Source: Larix sibirica
Taxonomy: Eukaryota; Streptophyta; Pinopsida; Pinales; Pinaceae
Direction of reading: 5' to 3'
DNA length: 30,570 nt
Assembly: GCA_004151065.3 (NCBI GenBank)
Contig: NWUY0300047774.1
Span: 7,508 to 38,077, forward strand
Below are positions 1 to 9,580 of the stretch, in pieces. The position numbers and the translations under genes are program-made. Every line of letters starts with the position of its first letter. Position 1 is the stretch's first letter. The notes under the pieces are model-generated. The model was not told the origin of the DNA, ran no database searches, and saw only the letters and a list, made by a program, of their open reading frames with translations.

Positions 1-1482
1 AGGGAAGTGGCATGCCACTATTACCTAACTTTCGTGCATTTAATAAAGCAATAGAGACTATCACAACCAAGAGGTTTAAAGATCAAACTTCAAACAAAAG
101 GTCTGTAAAGGTATCCATTATTAGCATAATATTTAAAAAATATAGTAACTGGTATAAAAAAATACAAGCATTATAAAAACTAAGTAATAGTGATGATAAA
201 CATACTACTGCTAAACTTACGAACTTGCTGTAGGAGATGCTTACTGAAACTTAAATACAAAAAGCACAGTGATCTGAGGATAACAATTTAACAATCCCCA
301 CAACCTTGGCCATTTTGTAATGCATGAACTTGCACCAAGAGCTCGAAATGTTTGCTTTAATAGATACTCATGAAAACATACACAACGCCCCACATCCCCT
401 ACACTATATGAATCGCCTGCTAAAAACCATTTGAAGAGCCTATTATTTTGTTTTTTTTACATAAACACTATACAATTCCACCCACTTCCCAAGAACTTAT
501 GTCTTTTTGTCCCTAAAATTTCTACCAGCAGTGCTGAAATGAGATGGGAAAAATTATTGTGAAGTGGCATTTAAGAAAAACAAATAATTCATAAAAGCAT
601 TTGGGTATGTGATCATCCACATCACTTGGATGATCATAAATTAGTTATTGACAACCACTTTAAGATCCTACTATTTTATGTACCTAAACTTTCACCATAA
701 AATTAAGAAAACACTATATAGTGAAACCGAGATAGGTTGAACCCACGAGCTGCGTTTATCCAAGAATCATGGAAGACCAATGCAGCTAGTTGAACATTAT
801 TAAAAAAATAAATTAATTTAAATAGATCACACTAATAGATTAATGTTGATATTTTAATGTTTAGATTTCGAGGAAAAAATGGTTAAGATTGGTAAAATAA
901 GCCTTAATTGATACAGTTCAAACTTTTCAATGCAAATCACTTCTGTAAGAGTCTCAATCTCAGCTAGAAGGAACCTCCATCCATCAGACTTTATATTATG
1001 CATCACTTTCAAAATAACAACAAAATGCCATAAATCATTAGGTTTTGGCTCTATCATGGCTCCAACATATGCTTGAATCAAGATGAGAAAAGATGACACC
1101 ATAAATAATGTGTATATTTTATCGATATCACATTCAAAATAAGAAGTTGACTGACGTTTAGGGTTTGGTACAACACGATTGATGAAAATGGGTTTAGGGT
1201 TTGGTACTGGAAATGGGTTTAGGGTTTGGTACAATAGTATAGATGAATATTTGAAAAGAAATGAATTTAATAGTAAAGAGTCTCTCATCTTTCTGTTTAA
1301 GGATTTGTTTAATTATTTGATGAAAAATCCCTCAGATTATTCCCGTGATTCCCTCGCAGTAGTTCAAATTGGTCCCTTTATTCCACCCCTAGGTTTCTAA
1401 TTCAGATCGATTGTAATTGGGATGATGTACTGGACCTGGGTTATAGAGGGAAGTGGTTTAGAAATTTATAAATTTCCTTTGG
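1..1482. other. No recognised gene; AT-rich, short TTTAGGG-containing repeats
   Basis: Mostly AT-rich sequence with small open frames and no recognisable protein. At 1158-1232 the phrase GGGTTTAGGGTTTGGTAC or a close variant occurs three times within 75 bp. Each has a single telomere-like heptamer, so this is a short local duplication rather than telomeric DNA. The segment next to 1482 may be the degraded 3' part of the LINE ORF1 relic. Confidence 0.5.
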
Positions 1483-2483
1483 ACAATCCACGACTTAGGG
1501 AAAGTAGTTTTGGAGTGACCAAGTTCTCGACAGTTGTGGCATCTAAAAGCAATATTCCAATTGTCTAGTCTCTAAATGAAAGAGCCTCCTTCCCAAATAA
1601 CCTCGAGCTCCTCCGACAAACCCTCTTTCGCATCCAATTCCATCAACACTCGAGCGGATTTTCTTTATGAGCCCAACAAGTGTTCATATTCTATCAAAAT
1701 CAAATTCCCAATAGTGTTAGCCACTGCCATAAATCCCTTCAGATTCCAACAATGTAGAGGGAAACCTGGTAAAATCACCCAGAGGTGCCTCTTAATAAGT
1801 TTCTCCTACTTCGGGTCAAAACCCACATGCCAGTGATTCAGTATTAATGAGCCATGACCCACAATGCAAAATTGATCCTCAATAATCTTCTTATCCTCTT
1901 CAAAAAAAAAAAAATAGACCACCCACCCATTCACCATGGTTATGACCCTAGGAATGTTAACAATGAAAGATTTCCATTTGTTATGAATCCAATTAAGGAT
2001 ATCAACTCTAGATAATTTTATATATTCAAATTTACCAATCAAATCCCTATGAGATAGAGCTAACACCTCAAAAGTTATGTCCTCACCCAAAACACACATA
2101 GCTATGCCCTTTTTTACTTTCTCAAAGTTTAACCAACACTCTTTCTCATCAGATGAGAATGACGCAAAAAACCTGTCAACCCCCCGGGTCAGTCGCCGAG
2201 CTCGAGAACCTCCCTTATTTTCAGAAACATCCAAACCTAAATGAGGAACAAGTGCTTTCACATCCACAAATCCAGAAGACAAATGTCCAAGCACCGGTGT
2301 AACGGGCTCAAAAGAGACATTTAGGTTAGGGTTTGTCTTGACCCCCAAAACCCTAAGAACCTCAGACGAAAGAGTAGGCGCATCTTTCAACATGTGAGAA
2401 AAATCAAAGGAAGGTGGGATGGTAGGGTTCCTAGTACCACTAGGACCACCTAACTCCCAAGGATAACTATCATGATGACACAT
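1483..2483 (-). pseudogene. LINE ORF1-type protein relic (DUF4283-like plus CCHC knuckle)
   Basis: An open frame begins at the ATG at 2483 and runs 225 codons to 1806. The same protein continues in another frame to about 1483 after a stop and a frameshift. The first ~100 residues are low-complexity and Pro/Ser-rich. Then comes a DUF4283-like nucleic-acid-binding region (LSRVDILNWIHNKWK ... LNHWHVGFDPK), then LWVILPGFPL..WNLKGFMAVANTIG, a hallmark of plant L1 ORF1 proteins. It closes with a knuckle CHNCRELGHSKTTFP at about 1497-1545, where the last Cys is replaced by Phe. The family acts as the RNA-binding partner of a LINE; no ORF2 follows. Stops, frameshift and the lost Cys make it a dead copy. 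A run of A near 1905 gives an odd FFFF. Confidence 0.72.
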
Positions 2484-3579
2484 TGGAAACCCTACCGAAA
2501 CTGAAAACCACTAAACTAAACTATCTAGGACAAAAAAATGAACAATGATAAATAAGAAAATTCCCACTTTTTACTGGTTGGTACTAGGTTCACCAAAATT
2601 GGTGAACTTGAATCCAGACTCATTGTTTAATGCATCCATCCTGAAAATAGAAAGCTAGGGTTTCAACAACAAAAAGGGGTGGAGGGTGCAACACTAGGAC
2701 TTCCCAGAAGGAAAATATTTTTAATTAATTTTTTCAAGTCAATGCAACAATGCAACATGCAACATCCCATACATCATTTTTTCATAATCAAACCACATAA
2801 ATTATGATATATATACTCATATAAATTATTTTAAACAACTTGATCATTGCAAGCAAGATGTGAAAGCTAAAGTCACTAACTAACAACATATGGAACCTTA
2901 AAGCAATATAAAGATAATTTGGTCAAGATCACACATCACTTACTCGAACATGTCAAATTATCTAAGATGCACAAATTAGTTTGATCAACCTCGGTTAAAG
3001 GAAGTTGCGTCAATTTCATAATAACAACAAAATTACAAAATGCAAAAGTTGAGCACAAACAATATTGCTTTGTTAGATATAAGGTGATTTTTGATTAATG
3101 CTCGATGCAATAATGAAGGTGTGCTTAGGATGGTATGTGGATCTACCAAAACAATGATTTAAAAACATTGATAATTAATCTATTTTTTCTTGAATTATAC
3201 CCAAAGATTGTTTTTTCCTTCATTTTATGATATTGGATATGACCTTGAATATGAATTCTATGTTCTAGCATTTCTTGAATTATCATATTATGTAGGAAGC
3301 TTTCTTGTTATATGTGGCGTTGGTTGTATCTGTAACTTTAGTTCTTATTTTCAATTTCATTCCATATTATGATCACTCACTTTATGATATACACTAGTGT
3401 TTGTTGTGACTTATGGGATCTCTTTCGATAGCTCTTGATAGTTATTCTTGAAAATTGCACTTAAGCTTTTTGTAATTTCATTTTGTGTAAGTCTTATGAA
3501 TTTTTATACAATAATTTTTTTAGCCTGTATGATAAGGCCTTTATATTTGCTTGCTCTTATGTCCATTTTCTTCTGGCAG
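2484..3579. other. No recognised gene; contains a perfect 20-nt palindrome
   Basis: AT-rich sequence between the LINE relic and the NIPA exon. At 2588-2607 there is a perfect inverted repeat, GTTCACCAA-AA-TTGGTGAAC, with a 9-bp stem and a 2-nt centre. The part just before 3580 reads as an intron with a T-rich tract and an AG acceptor. I could not recognise the NIPA exon expected upstream. Confidence 0.5.
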
Positions 3580-3717
3580 GTCATGAGTTGTAAGGCACTA
3601 GGAATTGCTTTGAAGCTCACATTTTCAGGGATGAATCAACTTATCTATCTACAAACATGGGCTTTTGCCCTGGTTGTGGTAACTTGTGTTATCACACAAA
3701 TGAATTATTTAAATAAG
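3580..3717 (+). CDS. Single exon of a NIPA-type magnesium transporter (DUF803 family)
   Basis: A 46-codon open exon encodes a conserved block of the NIPA family: KALGIALKLTFSGMNQLIY, then QTWAFALVVVTCVITQMNYL. It covers part of one predicted transmembrane helix and its approach. NIPA proteins are multi-pass transporters of Mg2+ in the plasma or endosomal membrane. The exon starts after a pyrimidine-rich acceptor TTCTGGCAG and ends at AAG before GTGGTT, phase 0 at both ends as in plant NIPA genes. The neighbouring exons (...ICSLMGS before, ALDTFNTAVVSPIYY after) were not seen. The usually conserved Pro in YPQTW is Leu here (CTA). It may be one exon of a real gene with very long introns, or a stray fragment; I lean to fragment because it lies opposite to menB. 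Confidence 0.75.
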
Positions 3718-3800
3718 GTGGTTGCCTTTCCCATGAATGTTTTGATTCATGCAGTTGTATGTTGCCTTCCTCAAATAGATTTCATGAAATCAATTGCATG

Positions 3801-4168
3801 ATGGACCAAAACTTATAATCATTGAAATAGGTCTGCTTGAAATAATGTAGGTGATCTTTAAGTATAACAAGTTGTAAGAACAATGTGCTATGGGTGATTG
3901 TTAATGTTTTATGTTTTGCTTGTCGGGGGTGGGAAAAAGGGCTTCCAATATACAGTATTACATGCATTTTGCGCTTTTAATGTGTTATTTGGCAAAACAA
4001 TGTTTTTGTGGTATTCATGATACCAGTTCTTTGTGCAACAGGTTATATTAATGGTGATAATCCATACGTTTCTGACTTACAATATCAAATAGAGTATTAG
4101 TTGTTTTAGTTTACATTTCAATCTAAAATCTAGATATGTGGTGCTTTATACCTGGGCGAGTGAGTACT
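3801..4168 (+). repeat. Segment duplicated at 9006-9371, copy 1
   Basis: About 368 bp starting TGATGGACCAAAACTTATAA, just after the NIPA exon (in its presumed intron), is repeated in the same orientation at 9006-9371 with roughly 85% identity by eye. No protein is evident. After the shared part the copies diverge, but the phrase AAATTGAGTAGCT occurs in both (about 4266 here, 9382 there). Homology therefore probably continues beyond a deletion of roughly 100 bp in copy 2. Confidence 0.85.
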
Positions 4169-4910
4169 GGGGGGCCAACTGAAGTAAAAGTGCTGAAGGT
4201 CAGTGCCATTTTATAGGAAGTGAGAACTGTCCAGTGGAATTTTGTTCTTAGTGAAAACAGGGACCATAAATTGAGTAGCTGTCCCTCTTGATTTATCATC
4301 AATAGTGGAGTGATTTCTCTACCCTTGTGTGACGTAGGCGTAGAACCACAGCAGCATATTACTTTCACTGTGTATGGATGTTTATTGCACCTCTATAGAA
4401 TGGATTTATACCTCTGAAAGCTGAGAATGTGAAATATCAGTTTTGCCTCTCCCTTTGAACTCTTCAGATCTTTTCTTCTGTATCTTGCGAGGGATGAGGG
4501 TGACAAAAGTTGTTTGGTCTAATACTGAGTTTTAGTATCTTTAAAGACCTCTGCAACATCCAATGTTCTAGAAAATTTAGCATGGAATTGGTAGTAAGCC
4601 TTAGGCAGATGTTAGGGAACTATTTTACAACTTTATAGATTGTTAAACCTTAAATTTTTTGAGCACATAGAAGCTATGTTATCTATTGCATAAAGTTTAA
4701 CCATGTCTTTGAATAGGGCTTTGAAGGTTTATAGTAGTTCTACAGATGAATTATTGGGGATCATGTATAAATTTATAATGCTTGTAGATGTTGAAATGCA
4801 TTGTATACATGAGTTTATGTGGTCGAAGTATGTCTATGGCTATCTCTATACATGTACCATGTGAAATATTGAAACCTTGATATGGGAAACCTTCTTAAGC
4901 AAACTGTAGG
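4169..4910. other. No recognised gene
   Basis: Unique-looking AT-rich DNA between the duplicated segment and the left LTR of element A. An 81-codon minus-strand frame (4123-4368) matches nothing I recognise. The five bases before the LTR (GTAGG, 4906-4910) would be the target-site duplicate, but the other side is lost at an assembly join. Confidence 0.4.
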
Positions 4911-5432
4911 TGTTGAGATTCACAAAAGCAGGGAATCAAATGGAGCAAAAAGCAAACCCAAATTCTGCACTAACTCAATCACAACTTACAAGTGCACTAT
5001 AGAGATAACCCTAGTGCACTAGAAAGAGAGAGAGAAATATGGCCAAGTACAAGTGCGCTACACAAGAAATGCATGAGTGCACATAAAATAAAGAAATGCC
5101 AAACACAAGAGAACGCCGAAGATATAGGTGCCCATAGGCATAAAAGACTTTTAAGAGAGATCAAGAAGATTACACGATTAGATGAGTTGTGTATTTATAC
5201 ACAACTCAAGTGAGGTGTCTTTTCACGAAGGGAGGTGTCCCTGCAAGAGGGGCTTATGGGTCCACAAAACAAGGGCACACACCTTAAGAGGGTTATTGAG
5301 CCTACATATCAAGTTTGACTAGGTCAGCCTTAACCATACCTAGTAATACCATAAATTAATAAAGAATATGGCCTTAGAATTAACACAAGTACAAAATATT
5401 AAATATGAATGGGCTGTGGCCACATTCCAACA
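4911..5432 (-). repeat. 3' LTR of element A
   Basis: 522 bp, starting TGTTGAGATTCAC and ending CCAACA on the plus strand, so bounded by TG...CA with short inverted TGTTG/CAACA ends. On the minus strand the purine tract AAGGGAGAG lies immediately upstream. The first ~215 bp match 8565-8775; later parts match only patchily (for example the TATTTATACAC stretch), so the two LTRs differ by large indels. Confidence 0.85.
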
Positions 5433-5442
5433 ACTCTCCCTT
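5433..5442 (-). other. Polypurine tract of element A
   Basis: On the minus strand AAGGGAGAGT directly precedes the LTR start TGTTGG. This is the plus-strand priming site expected at the internal edge of a 3' LTR. Confidence 0.8.
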
Positions 5443-6264
5443 GATTTGAACTGGAGGGCATAAAGAGAATTCATTACAATACAAGATTAGACAATTTACT
5501 TCCCTCATTAACGTTGAGTAGAGGGCTAGATCACCCTGCTGAACACCACATCGCTCCTTTGTAAAGCCATCAAGCTTATCAATGATTGACACTGAGCTCC
5601 AGAGTGATTTAGATGGAAGATGATGTGGTTCAACAGGGACATTAGAAAACTGACTAATGGTCACTTGCGTAGAAGATTCCTCCTAATAGTGCTCAAATGG
5701 GTCAAAAATAAACTCTGCTGCATCAGATTTGTTTTGAAAACAGTAAGCAATCTGAGCAAGAAGGGCTCAAGGTGGAAGAGATTCCTCCTGATATAGATGA
5801 ACCAACGAGAAAATTTGTTGCATAAACAAGAGTGGAGATAGTCCACATAGGCTATTTGACGGATGAGTAACTAGTACAAGTGAATCATGCAAGGTGTCGC
5901 CATAGTCATTGAATAACGGAGTCGACCTATGAGGAGCATACTGACAAGAGCATCATCATCTCCAACATGAGCATTGGATGAGCCACTGACAACAATATCT
6001 TGGAGAAGTGAAGAGACATCTACAATAGGAAGATTGGATGAGTATCAATAGGGTACACATTAGCCACTGGAGTTTGCCTAGATATTGTAGGAGTACTTGT
6101 AGAAGTAGACAAAGAACCAACATCATATTGTGAAGGAGAAGGGTCCATTAAAACATGATAGCAATCATTTGGAAGAGGACCTGCATGGTGATGAGAAGCA
6201 ACATGATCCATGCTGAGTAGAATCTTCTGAAAGAAGTAAAGGGAAGGATCTTGGTGAATTGTGA

Positions 6265-6842
6265 GTAGGGACCTCATAAAAAATAACCTCTATATTCAAT
6301 CACCTTGTGCGTGGTGAGGTCATAAAGGTGGTATCCTTGAAAAGTTTCACTCTAACCAACCATTGTGTAGTGAGATTCTGGATATGTGGATATGTTTCAC
6401 CTTTCATTAGGAACTTTGGCCCATGCACTAGATCCAAAACTATGAAATGCACAATGGAAGGTTTGCTGCCATACCATTTCTCATAAGGAGTTATATCGGC
6501 GACAACATGTGTAGGTGTTCTATTATTGACACGGGTTGTGTAAACAACCGCTAGTAGGAACCTCATTAAAAATAACCTCTATATTCAATCACCTTATGTA
6601 TGGTGAGGTCATAAAGGCGGTATCCTTGAAAAGTTTCTCTCTAACCAACCATAGTGTAGCAAGATTCTGGAGATGCGGATATGTTTCACCTTTCATTAGG
6701 AGCATGGGCTCATGCACTATATCCAAAATTATGAAATGCATAAAAGAAGGTTTGCTGCCATACCATTTCTCAGAAGGAGTCATACTGGTGACAACATATG
6801 TAGGTGTTCTATTATTGCTATGGTTTGTGTAAACAACCGCTT
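6265..6842 (-). repeat. 289-bp tandem duplication inside the integrase region of element A
   Basis: 6265-6553 and 6554-6842 are two head-to-tail copies of 289 bp, beginning GTAGGGACCTC and GTAGGAACCTC. Both encode on the minus strand the integrase C-terminal stretch TPYEKWYGSKPS / TPSEKWYGSKPS followed by KGETYPH. Divergence between copies shows the event is old. It must be element-internal, since copia integrase has this block once. Confidence 0.88.
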
Positions 6843-6849
6843 CTTCCTA

Positions 6850-7080
6850 GAATGAAAGCTTCATTTTCTTGGAGTGATACATGCACAATCTATCTCCATT
6901 GTAGTCCTATATTTTGCTTCTCATACTCCATTTTGCTGTGGAGTATAAGGAACGATTCTCTGCTAAGAGATGCCCTAAGATATAAGAAATGACTGGAAAG
7001 CATTACTAATATATTCACCTCCATCATCAGTTCCAATACACTTTATCTCCCTATCGCTTTGATTTTGGCAACTTTCTAAG
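6850..7080 (-). pseudogene. Copia integrase core relic
   Basis: The minus strand reads IKCIGTDDGGEYISNAFQSF, then PYTPQQNGV, a stop codon and EAKYRT. These are the second and third catalytic regions of the DDE integrase (D in TDDGG, E after NGV). In-frame stops (in FLIS*GIS*Q and NGV*E) kill the copy. The first catalytic Asp region is not clear. Confidence 0.82.
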
Positions 7081-7124
7081 GCCGTTACACCATCACTCAT
7101 GTCCTTTACAACTCATCGATCTGG

Positions 7125-7331
7125 CTAGAATTGCACCTTTTGAATGGTGTGTGTAATGTGGTAAATATAAAGAATATTTGGACCAACACCTAGAACATGA
7201 AGAACATCTCGAAACTTAGTTGTATCAGTGATGACATCACAACAATCTGCAACTTGTATGGCTGAATTGTCTCCAAATAACCACTTTTTCTCCATTGTGA
7301 TGTTGTCTATAATTATAAAGAAGGTGTTCAT
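7125..7331 (-). pseudogene. Copia protease / GAG-pre-integrase relic
   Basis: The frame KKWLFGDNSAIQVADCCDVI ... VLHVLGVGPNILYIYHIT matches the usual copia layout of a retroviral-type aspartic protease tail, W-xDSGAS-H with a V-DG segment, followed by VLxVPGLxxNLLSV. The catalytic DSG appears altered to GDNSA. It sits between the CCHC knuckle and the integrase core, as expected. Confidence 0.75.
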
Positions 7332-7513
7332 GTTTAGTCATGTGTTAGCTCCAAAATCAACAATCTGCTCTTGCTGAGAAGAAGAGGGTCAAATTGCAGC
7401 ATGCGCCATGTACTACCAAATGTGCACTACGACAAGATCCATTGTTCTCATAGAACATGTCTTTTATGCATATCGTAGATCGCATGCTCATCGATTTTCT
7501 GAAGATGATCAAG

Positions 7514-7555
7514 GCAAGACTTGAAACTATGGTCCTCCTTATGACAGTGGCTGCA
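7514..7555 (-). pseudogene. CCHC zinc knuckle of element A gag
   Basis: The minus strand encodes CSHCHKEDHSFKSC, an intact C-x2-C-x4-H-x4-C retroviral knuckle that binds the element RNA. It lies in a different frame from the longest open frame at this place, which shows a frameshift between gag and knuckle. Confidence 0.82.
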
Positions 7556-7689
7556 TATGACTTTCTTCTTGGAGGATTTCGAGTATTACCCTTTACCTTT
7601 GTTTGACTCAAATTTAAGAGGGTTGAGGCAGCCATTGGATGGACTTGATCTTGGAGGGTAATTCTCTTATATTCTCATAGTAACTTGAT

Positions 7690-8238
7690 GCTTAATGAGA
7701 TTAGAAAAAAACCTCTTGACTAAGAGTAACAAGATCCTTGACAAATAAAGGATTGCTGTAGAATATAAGGGCAAAAGATTTGAACGTTGGAAAGAGAGCG
7801 TTCATAACAATACTTACAAGGTCCACATTTTCTTTGCCTTTTCCTCCTACTTGATTAATGTGAACCTTCAGGTTTTTAAACCTAGCAATATACTCCCCAA
7901 CCACGTCAAAGTCACTCATCTCGAGGTTGGAGAGTTTAGTGTCAAGTAGGTTGACCTAATTGGTATCCATGTTGCAAAGAGAGTTTCAAGGCATCCCAGA
8001 TTTCCTTTGCACTTTTGTTATCCTTGGTATGATGAATGAGATCAAGATGGACATAAAGAGTGATCAACCCAAGAGCTTTGCTCTTCTTCAAACATATGAG
8101 GTCATAACTGTCATTAGCAGGAAACGATCTCACTAAGTACATCCTTTGACCTTTGCTTCAAAGTAGGGCAGTGATTTGATCCACCCAAGAATGATAGTTG
8201 CCCCCATTCGGATGGGGAAACAAGCACTTTGAATCCAT
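7690..8238 (-). pseudogene. Copia gag relic (UBN2-type) of element A
   Basis: From the Met at 8238 the minus strand reads MDSKCLFPHPNGGNYHSWV, an in-frame stop, then LVRSFPANDSYDLICLKKSKALGLITLYVHLD ... NKSAKEIWDAL, and after a frameshift EYIARFKNLKVHINQ and MNALFPTFKSFA. This follows the gag of element B almost motif for motif and is the UBN2 gag family of plant copia elements. The breaks make it non-functional. Confidence 0.82.
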
Positions 8239-8547
8239 AGTCTCAACCACTGTGAGATGAAGGCTCCTTATGGCATGAAGACTTCATAAATTTGACTTTA
8301 TAGGTCCAAATGGAACAAAACTCTAGGTAATCGTAAGAATGAAGGTGTTGGCCTTAAAGAAGTGTGAAAAATGCCAAAGAACACCCAAGAAGGAAGGCAC
8401 AATTATAGATTAGGGTTTATATCTCTATAACCCCTAGAGATACTAGAGAAAATATGATCTGAGAAAACCCTAGTTCTGCACTATAACAAAGATGCCACTA
8501 GCCAATAGTTTTTGGATCAACAAAAAGAATTGATAGAGTAAGGATCA

Positions 8548-8564
8548 CACCCACTTTGATACCA
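8548..8564 (-). other. Primer binding site of element A
   Basis: Immediately next to the LTR the minus strand reads TGGTATCAAAGTGGGTG, which begins like the 3' end complement of initiator tRNA-Met (TGGTATCAGAGC) used by most plant copia elements, with a substitution. This sets the right LTR as the 5' LTR and fixes the element orientation. Confidence 0.8.
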
Positions 8565-9003
8565 TGTTGAGATTCACAAATGAAAGTAGGGAATTGAATG
8601 GAATAGAAAACAATCCCAAATTTTGTAGTATCTCAATCATAAGTGTGCTAGAGAGATACAACCCTAGTGTGCTAGAGGGGGAGAGAGAGAAATATGCCCA
8701 AGTACAAGTTCGGTACACGAGAAATGCACAAACGCACATAAAAGATATAAATGCCAAACAAAAGAGATCATAAGATAGTGGATCTATGGTGACATCTCTA
8801 ATAAACCCTAATCCACCCAAGTGAAAAATACAACAAAAATGAAACATCAAATGATGAGCACAAGGGATTCTGTAATAACCAGGCATATGAACAATAGAAG
8901 TGCATTGGAGGAAGATTTCCCTTAGGGCTTTATCAAATAATAACTTGAATGAATTAATTACAAATGAGGAGTGTGCTTTATTTATACACCTCCTTTAGGG
9001 TTT
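8565..9003 (-). repeat. 5' LTR of element A, cut by assembly join
   Basis: Starts TGTTGAGATTCAC on the plus strand beside the PBS and runs at least 439 bp to the NN at 9004. It contains GAGAGAGAGA (about 8680), a TTTATTTATACACC stretch near the join, and a GAGAT repeat at 8569 and 8764 that corresponds to a deletion junction in the LTR of element B. Confidence 0.8.
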
Positions 9004-9005
9004 NN

Positions 9006-9371
9006 TGATGAACCAAAACTTATAATCCTTGAAATGGATTTGCTTGAAATAATGTAGTTGGTCTTTTATGTATAAAAAGTTCGAAGAACAATGTGCTCTG
9101 GGTGATTGCTAATGTTTTTTGTCTTGGTTGTCATGGTGGGAAAAAGGGATTCCAATATACATTATTACATGCATTTTACACTTTTAATGTGTTATATTTG
9201 GAAAAACAATGCTTTTCTAGTATTCATGATACCAACTCTTTTTGCATCATGTTATATTTATGGTGATAATGCATACATTTTTCATTGACAACATCAAATA
9301 AAGTATTAGTTGTTTTAATTTACATTTCAATCTAAAATATAGATATGCAATGATTTATATCTTGGTGATTG
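9006..9371 (+). repeat. Segment duplicated from 3801-4168, copy 2
   Basis: Starts exactly after the NN join with TGATGAACCAAAACTTATAA and follows copy 1 to about 9371. The start of homology coincides with the join, so the true left extent is unknown and a second copy of the NIPA exon could have been lost in the gap. Confidence 0.85.
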
Positions 9372-9381
9372 AATGTTGAGA

Positions 9382-9580
9382 AAATTGAGTAGCTATTATG
9401 CAATACATAATATACATAATATAGAATTGTTGAACATATGACTTTCTCATATTGTGTACTGAGCTATATACCCATTAAATTGAGTAGCTATTATGCAACA
9501 CATAATATACATAATATACATAATATAGAATTGTTGAACATATGAATTTCTCATATTGTGTACTCAACGATATACCCATT
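9382..9580 (+). repeat. Two-copy tandem repeat, unit 95/104 bp
   Basis: 9382-9476 and 9477-9580 both run from AAATTGAGTAGCTATTATGC to TATACCCATT. Copy 2 has one extra 9-bp TACATAATA unit, so a short-period repeat is nested in the longer one. AT-rich, no coding content. Confidence 0.88.

Larger units (their letters stand above)
4911..9003 (-). mobile_element. Ty1/copia LTR retrotransposon (element A), degenerate and lacking visible RT/RNase H
   Basis: The element reads on the minus strand: 5' LTR 8565-9003, tRNA-Met-type PBS, gag 8238-7690, CCHC knuckle 7514-7555, protease/pre-integrase about 7331-7125, integrase core about 7080-6850, integrase C-terminal part 6842-6020, PPT 5433-5442, 3' LTR 4911-5432. 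The order gag-PR-INT before any RT is diagnostic of Ty1/copia. The internal region is only 3.1 kb and no YVDD-type reverse transcriptase was found in 5433-6020, so RT and RNase H seem deleted. Stops and frameshifts are frequent. The right end is cut by an NN join at 9004. Element B at 12.5-13.7 kb belongs to the same family and orientation. Confidence 0.87.

Noticed and set aside
1158-1232. Interstitial telomere
   Set aside because: Heptamers are single within longer phrases and not consecutive.
8564-8773. 69-codon plus-strand frame and similar 73-codon frame at 4992-5213
   Set aside because: Both lie inside the LTRs of element A, which explains their mutual similarity; they are not genes.
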